Of a stretch of DNA of 64,000 bases, positions 1-8,506 are shown piece by piece. Made by a program: the position numbers and the translations under genes. The first letter of the stretch is position 1; each line of letters starts with the position of its first letter. Below the pieces are notes generated by a model. The model had not been told where the DNA came from. It did not search any database and was given only the letters and a program-made list of their open reading frames with translations. The stretch comes from Hyphomicrobiales bacterium (GTDB lineage: Bacteria > Pseudomonadota > Alphaproteobacteria > Rhizobiales > Rhizobiaceae). The stretch covers positions 1 through 64,000 of the forward strand of contig UCJD01000037.1 in assembly GCA_900472605.1 (NCBI GenBank). Reading direction: 5' to 3'.

Positions 1-339
1 TTCTGTGAAGCGGCTTATAAGGCCGCATGCCCAAACAAGTCAACAAGCCCGGACAAAGTTTTTTGACAGTTTTATAACATGTTGTTTTGACTGGGGGAAT
101 TTCACGCGTGGCGGATAACGTCCAGAGTGGCTTTGTGACAGCGCCGGCGTTTTTCGCGGCTGATCGCGCCGGAACAGCCCAAAACAGGCAATTTACACCC
201 CTCATGCAGCATCGAACCCGCGCAATCGGCATCATGACCGGTTTGCCGAACCGCCCTCGCCCTTTATAGAGTGCCCTTTAGAGAGAGATTTGCGGCCGGA
301 CGGCCGCACAGCACTGTATATAGAGAGGACAGACGAGGC
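1..339. other. Left-edge non-coding stretch before hrpB
   Basis: No open frame here looks coding; the short frame at 87-269 lacks a ribosome site and resembles nothing I know. A near-palindrome with GCGGC and GCCGC arms around TTATAAG lies at 10-26. A TTGACA hexamer at 63-68 could be part of a promoter, but no good -10 follows at the right spacing. The stretch probably holds the hrpB promoter and the end of whatever precedes it outside the window. Confidence 0.5.
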
Positions 340-2805
340 GTGATCGACCTGCGTGCCCTGCCGGAGCTCCCGGTCTCCCATGTTCTGCCCGAAATCGGCG
401 CTGCGCTGACCAACGCGCGGCGCGCCGTGCTCTCGGCGCCGCCGGGTGCGGGAAAGACGACGCTGGTGCCGCTTTATCTTCTCAACGAAGCTTGGCGCGA
501 CGACGGCCGGATCATTCTGCTCGAACCACGACGGCTTGCGGCGCGCGCGGCGGCCGGGCGAATGGCGGCGCTTCTCAACCAGCCCGTCGGCGAGACCGTC
601 GGCTATCGCATGCGGCTCGATACCAGGATTTCGGCACGGACGCGGATCGAAGTGGTGACTGAGGGTGTGTTCGCGCGGATGATCCTCGATGATCCGGAAT
701 TGTCGGGCGTGTCGGCGGTGATCTTCGACGAGTTTCACGAGCGGTCGCTCGACGCCGATTTCGGGCTGGCCCTGGCACTCGACGTGCAATCGGCGCTGCG
801 CGAGGATTTGCGGATCCTGGTCATGTCGGCGACGCTGGATGTGGCCGGCGTGGTGGCGCTGCTCGACAACCCGCCTTTGATCGAGAGCATGGGGCGCGGC
901 TTCCCGATCGATATTCGCTACCAGGACCGACCGGGCGGCGAGCGGATCGAGGACACTATGACCCGGGCGATCATCGACGCGCACAAGACGGAGAGCGGAT
1001 CGATCCTGGCCTTTCTGCCCGGACAGGCCGAAATCGCGAGGACGGCCGAGCGGCTGCGGGAGAGATTTGACCCGACAACGGTGATCGCGCCGCTCTACGG
1101 CAATCTCAGCCAGAAGGAGCAGGACGCGGCAATCCGCCCGGCGGCATCAGGCACCCGCAAGATCGTGCTGGCGACATCGATCGCCGAGACGTCGATCACG
1201 ATCGACGGCGTCCGGATCGTGATCGACAGCGGCTTGCAGCGGCTGCCGGTGTTCGAGGCATCGACGGGGATTACGCGCCTGGAGACGGTGCGGGTGTCGC
1301 GGGCCTCGGCCGACCAGCGGGCCGGACGCGCCGGGCGAACCGAGCCGGGGATCGCCATCCGGCTCTGGCACCAGGGGCAGACGGCGGCGATGCCCGCCTT
1401 CACGCCGCCGCAGATCCTTTCGACCGACCTCTCCGGCCTGGTGTTCGATCTCGCCCATTGGGGCGTGCAGGACACGCGGGCGCTCAGCTTCATGGACCAG
1501 CCGCCGGAGACGACGCTTTCAGAGGCGCGCGCGCTGTTGCGCGAGCTTGGCGCGCTCGACCGGGATGGCGGGCTGACGGCACGCGGCCGTGCGATGCGCG
1601 ACATGGCGCTGCCGCCGCGGCTGGCGGCGATGGTGCTTTCTTCGGGCGAGACCGGCCACGCGAGGGAGGCTGCCATGATGGCCGTGCTTCTGACGGAACA
1701 GGGCCTGGGCGGAACGAGCATCGATCTCGAAGACCGGTTGCGCCGCTTCAAATCCGAGCGCGGCGAGCGCGCCGAGGCGGCGCGGCAGCTTGCGGCACGG
1801 TTGGCGAAGGGGCGCGATCAAGTGGTGGCCGGGGAGCCGGGTCTTGCCGGCCGACTGCTCATTCACGCCTTTCCCGACCGCATCGCGCTGCAGCGCGGCG
1901 GACGCGGCCGCTTCGTGATGGCCAATGGGCGCGGCGCCGAGATTGCCGAGACCGAGCGGCTGGCGAGCAGCACGATGCTTGTGATCGCCGACCTCACGGG
2001 CCGGGCGGCGCAGGCGCGGATCCTTTCGGCGGCAGAGGTGACGCGCGGGGATGTCGAGGCGGAGCTTCCCGGCGCGATCCGCACCGACGACCAGACTTTC
2101 TTCGACCGGCAAGGCAAACAAGTGCGCGCAAGGCGGGCGACGCGGCTCGGCGCCATCGTTTTCGACGAGACGCCGCTGCCTCGGCCATCCGGCGAGGCCG
2201 TCACCCGGGCGCTTGCCGAGGGCATCAAGGAGATGGGGCTGGACCAGCTGCCGTTTTCGAAGGAAGCGATGCAGCTGCGCGAGCGGATCGGCTTTCTTTA
2301 TAGAAGCATCGGCGCGCCGTGGCCCGACATGAGCGACGCGGCGCTCATGTCTCGCATGGAGGACTGGTTCATTCCCTATCAGGCCGACGCGCGGGGGCTT
2401 TCGGACATTTCGGCGGGCGGCCTTTCGAACGGATTGATGGCGCTGGTGCCGCACGAGCTGCAGCGCGACCTTTCGCGGCTGGCGCCGACGCATTTCGAAG
2501 CGCCAACGGGGCAGCGGCATCCGATACAATATGACGGGGAAGAGCCGACGCTGACGATCCGGGTCCAGGAGCTGTTCGGGCTGAAGGCGCATCCCGTCAT
2601 CGCCGGCGGGCGGCTTTCGCTGCTGCTTGAGTTGACGTCGCCGGCGCATCGCCCGATCCAGACGACGCGCGATCTCCCGGGATTCTGGGCCGGGAGCTGG
2701 AAAGACGTGCGCGCCGACATGCGTGGGCGCTATCCCCGGCATCCATGGCCGGAGCGACCGGAGGAAGCGCCACCGACGACCCGGGCAAAACCACGAGGAA
2801 CATGA
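340..2805 (+). CDS. hrpB: ATP-dependent RNA helicase HrpB (DEAH family)
   Basis: A DEAH-box helicase of about 821 residues, the usual HrpB length. Walker A (APPGAGKTT) lies near residues 33-41, motif II reads DEFH near residue 130, motif III reads SAT near 163, and a QRAGRAGR-type motif VI follows. The C-terminal half carries the HA2 and HrpB-specific domains. An earlier GTG at 271 keeps the frame, but the GTG at 340 gives the standard family start (VIDLRALPELP) and has purine-rich GAGG sequence just upstream. HrpB is a cytoplasmic helicase of poorly defined role, probably in RNA metabolism. actS begins seven bases after the stop, so the two may be cotranscribed. Confidence 0.93.
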   Translation: MIDLRALPELPVSHVLPEIGAALTNARRAVLSAPPGAGKTTLVPLYLLNEAWRDDGRIILLEPRRLAARAAAGRMAALLNQPVGETVGYRMRLDTRISARTRIEVVTEGVFARMILDDPELSGVSAVIFDEFHERSLDADFGLALALDVQSALREDLRILVMSATLDVAGVVALLDNPPLIESMGRGFPIDIRYQDRPGGERIEDTMTRAIIDAHKTESGSILAFLPGQAEIARTAERLRERFDPTTVIAPLYGNLSQKEQDAAIRPAASGTRKIVLATSIAETSITIDGVRIVIDSGLQRLPVFEASTGITRLETVRVSRASADQRAGRAGRTEPGIAIRLWHQGQTAAMPAFTPPQILSTDLSGLVFDLAHWGVQDTRALSFMDQPPETTLSEARALLRELGALDRDGGLTARGRAMRDMALPPRLAAMVLSSGETGHAREAAMMAVLLTEQGLGGTSIDLEDRLRRFKSERGERAEAARQLAARLAKGRDQVVAGEPGLAGRLLIHAFPDRIALQRGGRGRFVMANGRGAEIAETERLASSTMLVIADLTGRAAQARILSAAEVTRGDVEAELPGAIRTDDQTFFDRQGKQVRARRATRLGAIVFDETPLPRPSGEAVTRALAEGIKEMGLDQLPFSKEAMQLRERIGFLYRSIGAPWPDMSDAALMSRMEDWFIPYQADARGLSDISAGGLSNGLMALVPHELQRDLSRLAPTHFEAPTGQRHPIQYDGEEPTLTIRVQELFGLKAHPVIAGGRLSLLLELTSPAHRPIQTTRDLPGFWAGSWKDVRADMRGRYPRHPWPERPEEAPPTTRAKPRGT

Positions 2806-2811
2806 GCCGCC

Positions 2812-4143
2812 ATGCCGATCAAGAGTAAAGAGATAGCCGACAAGGTCGAGAGCATGCCCGAGGAAGACCGGCAGAGCAGCCGGCGGCTGAGGCTGGAGAC
2901 GCTGGTGCGCCTGCGCTGGCTTGCCGTTTGCGGGCAGACCGCCACGGTGCTGATCGTTGCCCTCTGGCTGCAGTTTCCACTGCCGGTGCAGGCGTGCATT
3001 GCGCTGATCACAGCGCTGGCGCTGGTGAACTTTTATCTGATGATTCGCTATCCGGCGACGCACCGCATCGATCCGGTGGCGGCGCTGGCGCTGCTCGGCT
3101 TCGATCTGCTGCAACTCTGCGCGCTGCTCTTCATCACCGGCGGGCTCGTCAATCCGTTCGCGGTTCTGGTATGCGTTCCCGTCATCATCGCTTTCGCGTC
3201 ACAGCCAATCCGCTACAGCATGCCGCTGATCGTGGTGGCGATCGCCTGCATCACGATCCTGTCGCTCACGCCCTTCCCGCTACCCTGGTTCGACGGGGCG
3301 GAGATCGACGTTCCAAGCTTCATGCAGTTCGGGGTGTGGTGCGCGATCACGTCCACCATGACATTTGCTGCCTTCTATGCCTATCGCGTGTCGATGGAAG
3401 CGCGCCAGCTGGCCGAAGCGCTGGCGGCGACGGAACTGGTGCTGCAGCGCGAAAAGCATCTGTCGCAGCTCGATGGTCTGGCGGCGGCGGCGGCGCATGA
3501 ATTGGGAACGCCGCTGGCGACGATCAGCGTCGTCGCCAAGGAGATGGAGCGCGAGCTGAAGGACGACGACCGCTTTCGCGAGGATGTGCAGTTGCTGCGC
3601 AGCCAGAGCGAGCGTTGCCGCGACATCCTGCGCCGGCTGACGACGCTCTCGGCCGAGGGCGATGCGCATCTGAGGCGGCTGCCGCTGTCGTCGATGATGG
3701 AGGAGATCGTCGCGCCGCATCGCGAATTCGGCATCAAGCTCAACCTTGTCGAGAAGGCGCCGCGCAAGGGCGAGCCGGTGACGGAGCGCAATGCCGGCAT
3801 GATGTACGGACTTGGCAACCTGATCGAAAACGCCGTCGACTATGCCCGCCAGGAGGTGACGGTCACGGTGGAGCACGACCCGGAGCGCGTGCGCATCACC
3901 GTGGAGGACGACGGCGAAGGCTACTCGCCCGACATCCTGCTCAGGATCGGCGAACCCTATGTGACCAAACGGCAGAAGGAGGACAGGGCCGGCGGGCTGG
4001 GGCTCGGGCTGTTCATCGCCAAGACGCTGCTGGAGCGCTCCGGCGCGGTGCTGACCTTCGAAAATCGCGGGCCTGATCATGTCGGCGCACGCGTTCGCGT
4101 CGAATGGCCGCGGGTGCTGATCGATACGCATTCGACAAAATGA
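2812..4143 (+). CDS. actS: Redox-sensing histidine kinase ActS/RegB
   Basis: A membrane histidine kinase of 443 residues with several N-terminal membrane segments (about residues 35-195), an H-box with phospho-acceptor His229 (AAAHELGTP) and a C-terminal ATPase domain with N (NLIENA), G1 (DDGEGYS) and G2 (GGLGLGLFIA) boxes. The heptapeptide GGLVNPF at about 111-117 is the quinone-binding signature of RegB, PrrB and ActS. Cys269 in SERCRDIL occupies the place of the redox-active cysteine of RegB. It should phosphorylate the regulator encoded at 4212. In rhizobia and agrobacteria the pair controls redox, acid and carbon/nitrogen responses. Confidence 0.93.
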   Translation: MPIKSKEIADKVESMPEEDRQSSRRLRLETLVRLRWLAVCGQTATVLIVALWLQFPLPVQACIALITALALVNFYLMIRYPATHRIDPVAALALLGFDLLQLCALLFITGGLVNPFAVLVCVPVIIAFASQPIRYSMPLIVVAIACITILSLTPFPLPWFDGAEIDVPSFMQFGVWCAITSTMTFAAFYAYRVSMEARQLAEALAATELVLQREKHLSQLDGLAAAAAHELGTPLATISVVAKEMERELKDDDRFREDVQLLRSQSERCRDILRRLTTLSAEGDAHLRRLPLSSMMEEIVAPHREFGIKLNLVEKAPRKGEPVTERNAGMMYGLGNLIENAVDYARQEVTVTVEHDPERVRITVEDDGEGYSPDILLRIGEPYVTKRQKEDRAGGLGLGLFIAKTLLERSGAVLTFENRGPDHVGARVRVEWPRVLIDTHSTK

Positions 4144-4211
4144 GCCGATGAGGCTAAAGAAACTGCAATGCAATCGGCCTATATCAGGCTGACAGCGCCA
4201 GGATTGAATAG

Positions 4212-4787
4212 ATGAGCGAGCAGATTACCGACCCCTCCCCCGCCAGCGACGACTATATCGGCCCCGATGCGAGCCTCCTGATCGTCGACGACGACGGGCC
4301 GTTCCTGCGGCGGCTGGCGCGCGCCATGGAGACGCGCGGCTTTCAGGTGGAGACAGCGGAATCGGTGGCGGAGGGGGTGGCCAAGTCCACCAGCAGTCCG
4401 CCGAAATACGCGGTGGTCGATCTGCGGCTCGGCGATGGCAATGGTCTGGATGTGATCGAGGCGATCCGCCAGAAGCGCGATGATACCCGCATCGTGGTCC
4501 TCACCGGTTACGGCAATATCGCCACGGCGGTAACCGCGGTGAAGCTCGGCGCCGTCGATTATCTCGCCAAGCCGGCGGATGCCGACGATGTGTATGCGGC
4601 GCTGACGCAGCGCAGCGGCGAGAAGGCCGAACTGCCGGAAAATCCGATGTCGGCCGACCGGGTTCGCTGGGAGCATATCCAGCGTGTCTATGAAATCTGC
4701 GAACGCAACGTTTCGGAGACGGCGCGCCGGCTCAACATGCACCGTCGGACGCTGCAGCGCATTCTCGCCAAGCGGGCGCCCAAGTAG
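4212..4787 (+). CDS. actR: Response regulator ActR/RegA
   Basis: A 191-residue two-domain regulator. The receiver has the acidic cluster IVDDDGP, phospho-acceptor Asp70 (VVDLRLGD) and the conserved Lys in LAKPAD. A proline-containing linker leads to a Fis-type helix-turn-helix at the C-terminus (VSETARRLNMHRRTLQRIL). Size and C-terminal sequence match the RegA, PrrA and ActR family. It lies 68 bp after actS in the same direction and is its obvious partner. The gene ends convergently eight bases from the end of mmcB. Confidence 0.94.
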   Translation: MSEQITDPSPASDDYIGPDASLLIVDDDGPFLRRLARAMETRGFQVETAESVAEGVAKSTSSPPKYAVVDLRLGDGNGLDVIEAIRQKRDDTRIVVLTGYGNIATAVTAVKLGAVDYLAKPADADDVYAALTQRSGEKAELPENPMSADRVRWEHIQRVYEICERNVSETARRLNMHRRTLQRILAKRAPK

Positions 4788-4795
4788 ATTTCAGT

Positions 4796-5290
4796 TCAGA
4801 CCTCGTCGACACCAAGCGCCTTGCCGGTCGCCCATTCGGCCATCAGCAGGCGCTGCGCGGCTGCGCGCGAAAAATTCAGCATGACGGATTTGCGGGTGGC
4901 GGGCGCCAGCCGATGTTCCGGCGCCTCGCGGATCATGTGGGCGCCATAGCCATCTGACAGAAACAGGCCACAGTCCTCGGGGAAGATATCGAGCGGCACA
5001 TCCTTGTGTGTCGCAAAGAACAGGCGGTCGCAATGCAGGCGGTATTCCGGCCATTTGCGATCCACCCTGAAGTCCTCGATCGAGGTCTTGATCTCGATGA
5101 TCCAGATCTCGCCCTTGTCCGAGACGGTGATCAGATCGGCGCGTCTGCCGCTCGCGAGCGGCAACTCCGGAAGCACGGCGTGACGCATCTCGTGAAGTAG
5201 AATTTGGACCCCGCGGCGCACCAGCATCGCCCTGTCCGATTGCCGGCCATCGATTAACGGATTGTTATTGTAAATACTCAAAATCGTCAT
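4796..5290 (-). CDS. mmcB: MmcB family DNA repair protein (putative endonuclease)
   Basis: A small protein of about 164 residues from the ATG at 5290 (MTILSIYNNNP). It has a PD-(D/E)XK-like core: GRRADLITV followed by IWIIEIKTSIEDF, where D, E and K are the expected catalytic residues. This matches the alphaproteobacterial MmcB family, linked in Caulobacter to mutagenesis and the SOS/CtrA network. In-frame starts exist upstream (to 5389), but the extra N-terminus looks unlike the family. The 181 bp to the divergent transpeptidase gene would carry both promoters. Confidence 0.82.
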   Translation of the reverse strand: MTILSIYNNNPLIDGRQSDRAMLVRRGVQILLHEMRHAVLPELPLASGRRADLITVSDKGEIWIIEIKTSIEDFRVDRKWPEYRLHCDRLFFATHKDVPLDIFPEDCGLFLSDGYGAHMIREAPEHRLAPATRKSVMLNFSRAAAQRLLMAEWATGKALGVDEV

Positions 5291-5471
5291 GGATAACCTG
5301 GGGTCGCGCATGCGCGTTGTTGCAAAAAAACCATGCGGTTCTAGTTTGCCGTTGCGTAATTGCTCCGCCGCACTGCAACAGCTTGCCAAGGCGAAGTTAA
5401 TCGAAAATAAACCATAATCTAAGATGGTTCGAAAGAACGATCCTCCCTTGCCCCATTCTTAAGAGACATCC

Positions 5472-6161
5472 ATGCGCATCCGCAATGCACTTCCTGTATT
5501 CGGCCTGATGGCGACGCTCGCTCTGGCCGGTTGCTCCACGACTTCCGAGAGCGCCTCTGTCGAAAACAAGGCTGCCATGCCGGGTCCGACCGTCCAGACC
5601 GCGCAGATCTTCGACGACGCCTACGGCGTCACCACGGATGCCGGGTACTCGCTGCCGGCGATCCCGATCCAGAAGGTCAAGCCGCAGTTCCACAGGCAGG
5701 TTGTCTCCTACGAAACCACGGAGCGCCCGGGCACGATCATCGTCAACACCCGCGAGCGCTTCCTTTACTACATCATGCCCGGCGGCAAGGCGATGCGCTA
5801 CGGCATCGGCGTCGGCAAGCAGGGCTTCGCATGGGCCGGCACAGCCTACGTCGCCTGGAAGCAGGAATGGCCGAACTGGCATCCGCCGAAGGAAATGGCT
5901 GTTCGCCGCCCCGAGATCGCCAAGTACGTCGAGGACGGCATGGGCCCTGGCCTTTCCAACCCGCTCGGCGCGCGCGCCATGTACCTCTTCAACGAAGAGG
6001 GCAAGGACACGCTGTTCCGCCTGCACGGTACGCCTGAATGGGCCTCGATCGGCACCGCTGCCTCTTCGGGCTGCATTCGCCTGATCAACCAGGACGTCAT
6101 CGACCTTTACAGCCGCGTCCGCCCCGGCAAGACGACCTCCAAGGTCATCGTTATCCAGTAA
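5472..6161 (+). CDS. L,D-transpeptidase (YkuD domain), predicted lipoprotein
   Basis: A 229-residue envelope protein. The N-terminus is a lipoprotein signal with a lipobox ending at Cys21 (LALAGC). The YkuD domain spans about residues 85-229 and ends with the catalytic Cys in SSGCIRL, preceded by the conserved HGTPEW. Such enzymes make 3-3 crosslinks in peptidoglycan or attach proteins to it. The residue before the catalytic Gly-Cys is Ser, where the classical motif has His. The gene is monocistronic, followed by a strong terminator. Confidence 0.9.
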   Translation: MRIRNALPVFGLMATLALAGCSTTSESASVENKAAMPGPTVQTAQIFDDAYGVTTDAGYSLPAIPIQKVKPQFHRQVVSYETTERPGTIIVNTRERFLYYIMPGGKAMRYGIGVGKQGFAWAGTAYVAWKQEWPNWHPPKEMAVRRPEIAKYVEDGMGPGLSNPLGARAMYLFNEEGKDTLFRLHGTPEWASIGTAASSGCIRLINQDVIDLYSRVRPGKTTSKVIVIQ

Positions 6162-6183
6162 GCTGGACCTGAAATTCGGTATA

Positions 6184-6220
6184 AAAAAGGCCGCCAGAAC
6201 ACAAGTTCGGCGGCCTTTTT
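6184..6220 (+). terminator. Rho-independent terminator after L,D-transpeptidase
   Basis: A long stem (GGCCGCC and GGCGGCC with added GAAC/GTTC pairs) flanked by A and T runs, ending in five T. The flanking runs are symmetrical, so it could also stop glcB transcripts from the other strand. Confidence 0.9.
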
Positions 6221-6236
6221 GTATCTGCCTGCCTGA

Positions 6237-8408
6237 TCAGGCGGACTGCGTCGCCTTCAGTTCCAGGCGGCGGCGGTGAAGAACCGGCTCGGTGTAGCCG
6301 TTCGGCTGCGCCCTGCCCTTCAGTACCAGTTCGAGGGCGGCCTGGAAGGCGATCGAGCCTTCGAAATCAGCGGCCATCGGATGATAGAGCGCATCACCGG
6401 CATTCTGCTGATCGACAACGGCGGCCATGCGCTTCATCGTCTCCAGAATCTGCGCTTCGGTGACCACCTTGTGATGCAGCCAGTTGGCCATGTGCTGGGC
6501 GGATATGCGCAGCGTCGCGCGGTCTTCCATCAGGCCGACATTGTTGATGTCGGGCACCTTGGAGCAGCCGACGCCCTGATCGACCCAGCGAACGACGTAG
6601 CCGAGGATGCCTTGCGCGTTGTTGTCGAGTTCGCGCTGGATCTCTTCCGGCGTCCAGTTGGGACGGACGGCAACGGGGACCGAGAGGATATCGCTGAGCT
6701 TGGCGCGCGGGCGATCCTTCAGACCGCGCTGGACATTGGCGACATTGACCTTGTGATAATGCGTGGCGTGCAGCGTGGCGGCCGTCGGCGACGGAACCCA
6801 GGCGGTGTTGGCACCGGCCTTGGGGTGGGCAATCTTCTGTTCCAGCATGGCCGCCATCAGGTCCGGCATCGCCCACATGCCCTTGCCGATCTGCGCGTGG
6901 CCGGACAGGCCGCATTCCAGGCCGATATCGACGTTCCAGTTCTCGTAAGCCGCGATCCAGGCAGCCTGCTTCATGTCGCCCTTGCGGATCATCGGGCCGG
7001 CTTCCATCGAGGTGTGCATTTCGTCGCCGGTGCGGTCGAGGAAGCCGGTGTTGATGAAGACGACGCGCTCGCGGGCGGCGCGAATGCATTCCTTGAGGTT
7101 AACCGTGGTGCGGCGCTCCTCGTCCATGATGCCCATCTTGATGGTATTCTTCGCCATGCCCAGCGCATCCTCGACGCGCGAGAATATCTCGACCGCAAAG
7201 GCCACTTCCTCGGGGCCGTGCATCTTCGGCTTGACGACATACATGGAGCCGGTGCGCGAATTCTTGCGGCGGCCGTTCGGGCCGATGTCGTAGAGCGCGA
7301 TCGCCGCCGTGATCATCGCATCCATGATGCCCTCGGGCACTTCATTGCCGTCGCGATCGACGATAGCCGGATTCGTCATGAGGTGACCGACATTGCGGAT
7401 CAGCATCAGCGAGCGACGGTGGACCTCGAACGATGCGCCATCCGGGCGGGTGTAATCGAGATCGGGATTGAGCTTGCGGACGAAGCTCTTGCCGCCCTTG
7501 GTGACTTCTTCCTGCAGATCGCCCTTCATCAGGCCGAGCCAGTTGCGATAGACCTCGGTCTTGTCCTCGGCATCGACGGCGGCGATCGAATCCTCGCAGT
7601 CCATGATCGTGGTGATGGCCGACTCGAGCCAGACATCGGAGATGTGGGCGGCGTCGCTCTTGCCGATCGCGGTCGAGGCATCAATAACGATGTCGATATG
7701 GATGCCGTTGTTTTTGAGGAGGACATTGGTGGGGGCCGCGGCATCACCTCGGTAGCCGGCGAAATGCGACGTGTCCTTCAGCGCGACATGTTCGCCGTCG
7801 GTCGAGGCGATGGCGAGCGCGCCGTCCTTGATGGTGAGAGCGGCGACGTCCTTCCAGCTCCAATCGACAAGCGGGATGGCATTGTCAAAGAAATCGCGAA
7901 CCCAGGCGATGACCTTTTCGCCGCGCTTCGGGTTGTAGCCCTTGCCCTTCTCGGCGCCATTGGCCTCCGGGATCGCGTCGGTTCCGTAGAGTGCGTCGTA
8001 AAGCGAGCCCCAGCGGGCATTGGCGGCGTTGAGAGCGTAGCGGGCGTTCATGACGGGAACGACCAGCTGAGGGCCGGCGATCGAAGAGATCTCGGGGTCG
8101 ACATTCGTGGTGGTGACCTGGAAATCGGAGCCCTCTGGCAGGAGATAGCCGATCTCGCGCAGGAAGGCCTGGTATTTGTCCATATCGGTGGGGGCGCCGT
8201 GCTGGCGATACCAATCATCGATGCGCAGCTGCAGGGCATCGCGCTTGGCCAGCAGCTCACGATTCCTGGGCGCGAGGTCATGGACGATGCCTGAAAAGTC
8301 GGCGAAGAACTTGTCCGCATCGAGCCCGAGGCCGGGCAGAGCCTCCTTCACCAGAAAATCATGAAGGACGGTTTCGATCGCAAGACCGTGTTTTTCGATG
8401 CGGCTCAT
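6237..8408 (-). CDS. glcB: Malate synthase G
   Basis: A 723-residue protein, the typical length of the monomeric G isoform, which condenses glyoxylate with acetyl-CoA to give malate. The start at 8408 (MSRIEKHGLAIE) follows a GGAG ribosome site; an upstream in-frame extension to 8465 is arginine-rich and unlike the family. Recognisable segments are the metal-binding region around IMDCEDSIAAVD, the RTGSMYVVKPKMHGP stretch and the GLMEDRATLRIS stretch near the C-terminus. No isocitrate lyase gene is in the window. The P450 gene lies 98 bp upstream on the same strand. Confidence 0.96.
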   Translation of the reverse strand: MSRIEKHGLAIETVLHDFLVKEALPGLGLDADKFFADFSGIVHDLAPRNRELLAKRDALQLRIDDWYRQHGAPTDMDKYQAFLREIGYLLPEGSDFQVTTTNVDPEISSIAGPQLVVPVMNARYALNAANARWGSLYDALYGTDAIPEANGAEKGKGYNPKRGEKVIAWVRDFFDNAIPLVDWSWKDVAALTIKDGALAIASTDGEHVALKDTSHFAGYRGDAAAPTNVLLKNNGIHIDIVIDASTAIGKSDAAHISDVWLESAITTIMDCEDSIAAVDAEDKTEVYRNWLGLMKGDLQEEVTKGGKSFVRKLNPDLDYTRPDGASFEVHRRSLMLIRNVGHLMTNPAIVDRDGNEVPEGIMDAMITAAIALYDIGPNGRRKNSRTGSMYVVKPKMHGPEEVAFAVEIFSRVEDALGMAKNTIKMGIMDEERRTTVNLKECIRAARERVVFINTGFLDRTGDEMHTSMEAGPMIRKGDMKQAAWIAAYENWNVDIGLECGLSGHAQIGKGMWAMPDLMAAMLEQKIAHPKAGANTAWVPSPTAATLHATHYHKVNVANVQRGLKDRPRAKLSDILSVPVAVRPNWTPEEIQRELDNNAQGILGYVVRWVDQGVGCSKVPDINNVGLMEDRATLRISAQHMANWLHHKVVTEAQILETMKRMAAVVDQQNAGDALYHPMAADFEGSIAFQAALELVLKGRAQPNGYTEPVLHRRRLELKATQSA

Positions 8409-8506
8409 AGACACTCTCCTCGGGCGGCGCGTTTTTCGCATGCTGCCACTTTGCCCGGCTTTCATTGATAGTCAATCAGGCAATAGTTTGAAAGATTTAT
8501 GCCTTT

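Noticed and set aside
1519..3114. Long minus-strand frame of 531 codons opposite hrpB and actS
   Set aside because: It is the mirror of two certain genes in GC-rich DNA, with Arg/Gln/His-rich low-information translation and no family resemblance.
6276..8294. 672-codon plus-strand frame opposite glcB
   Set aside because: glcB is unambiguous; the antisense frame is an effect of codon bias and has no start signal.
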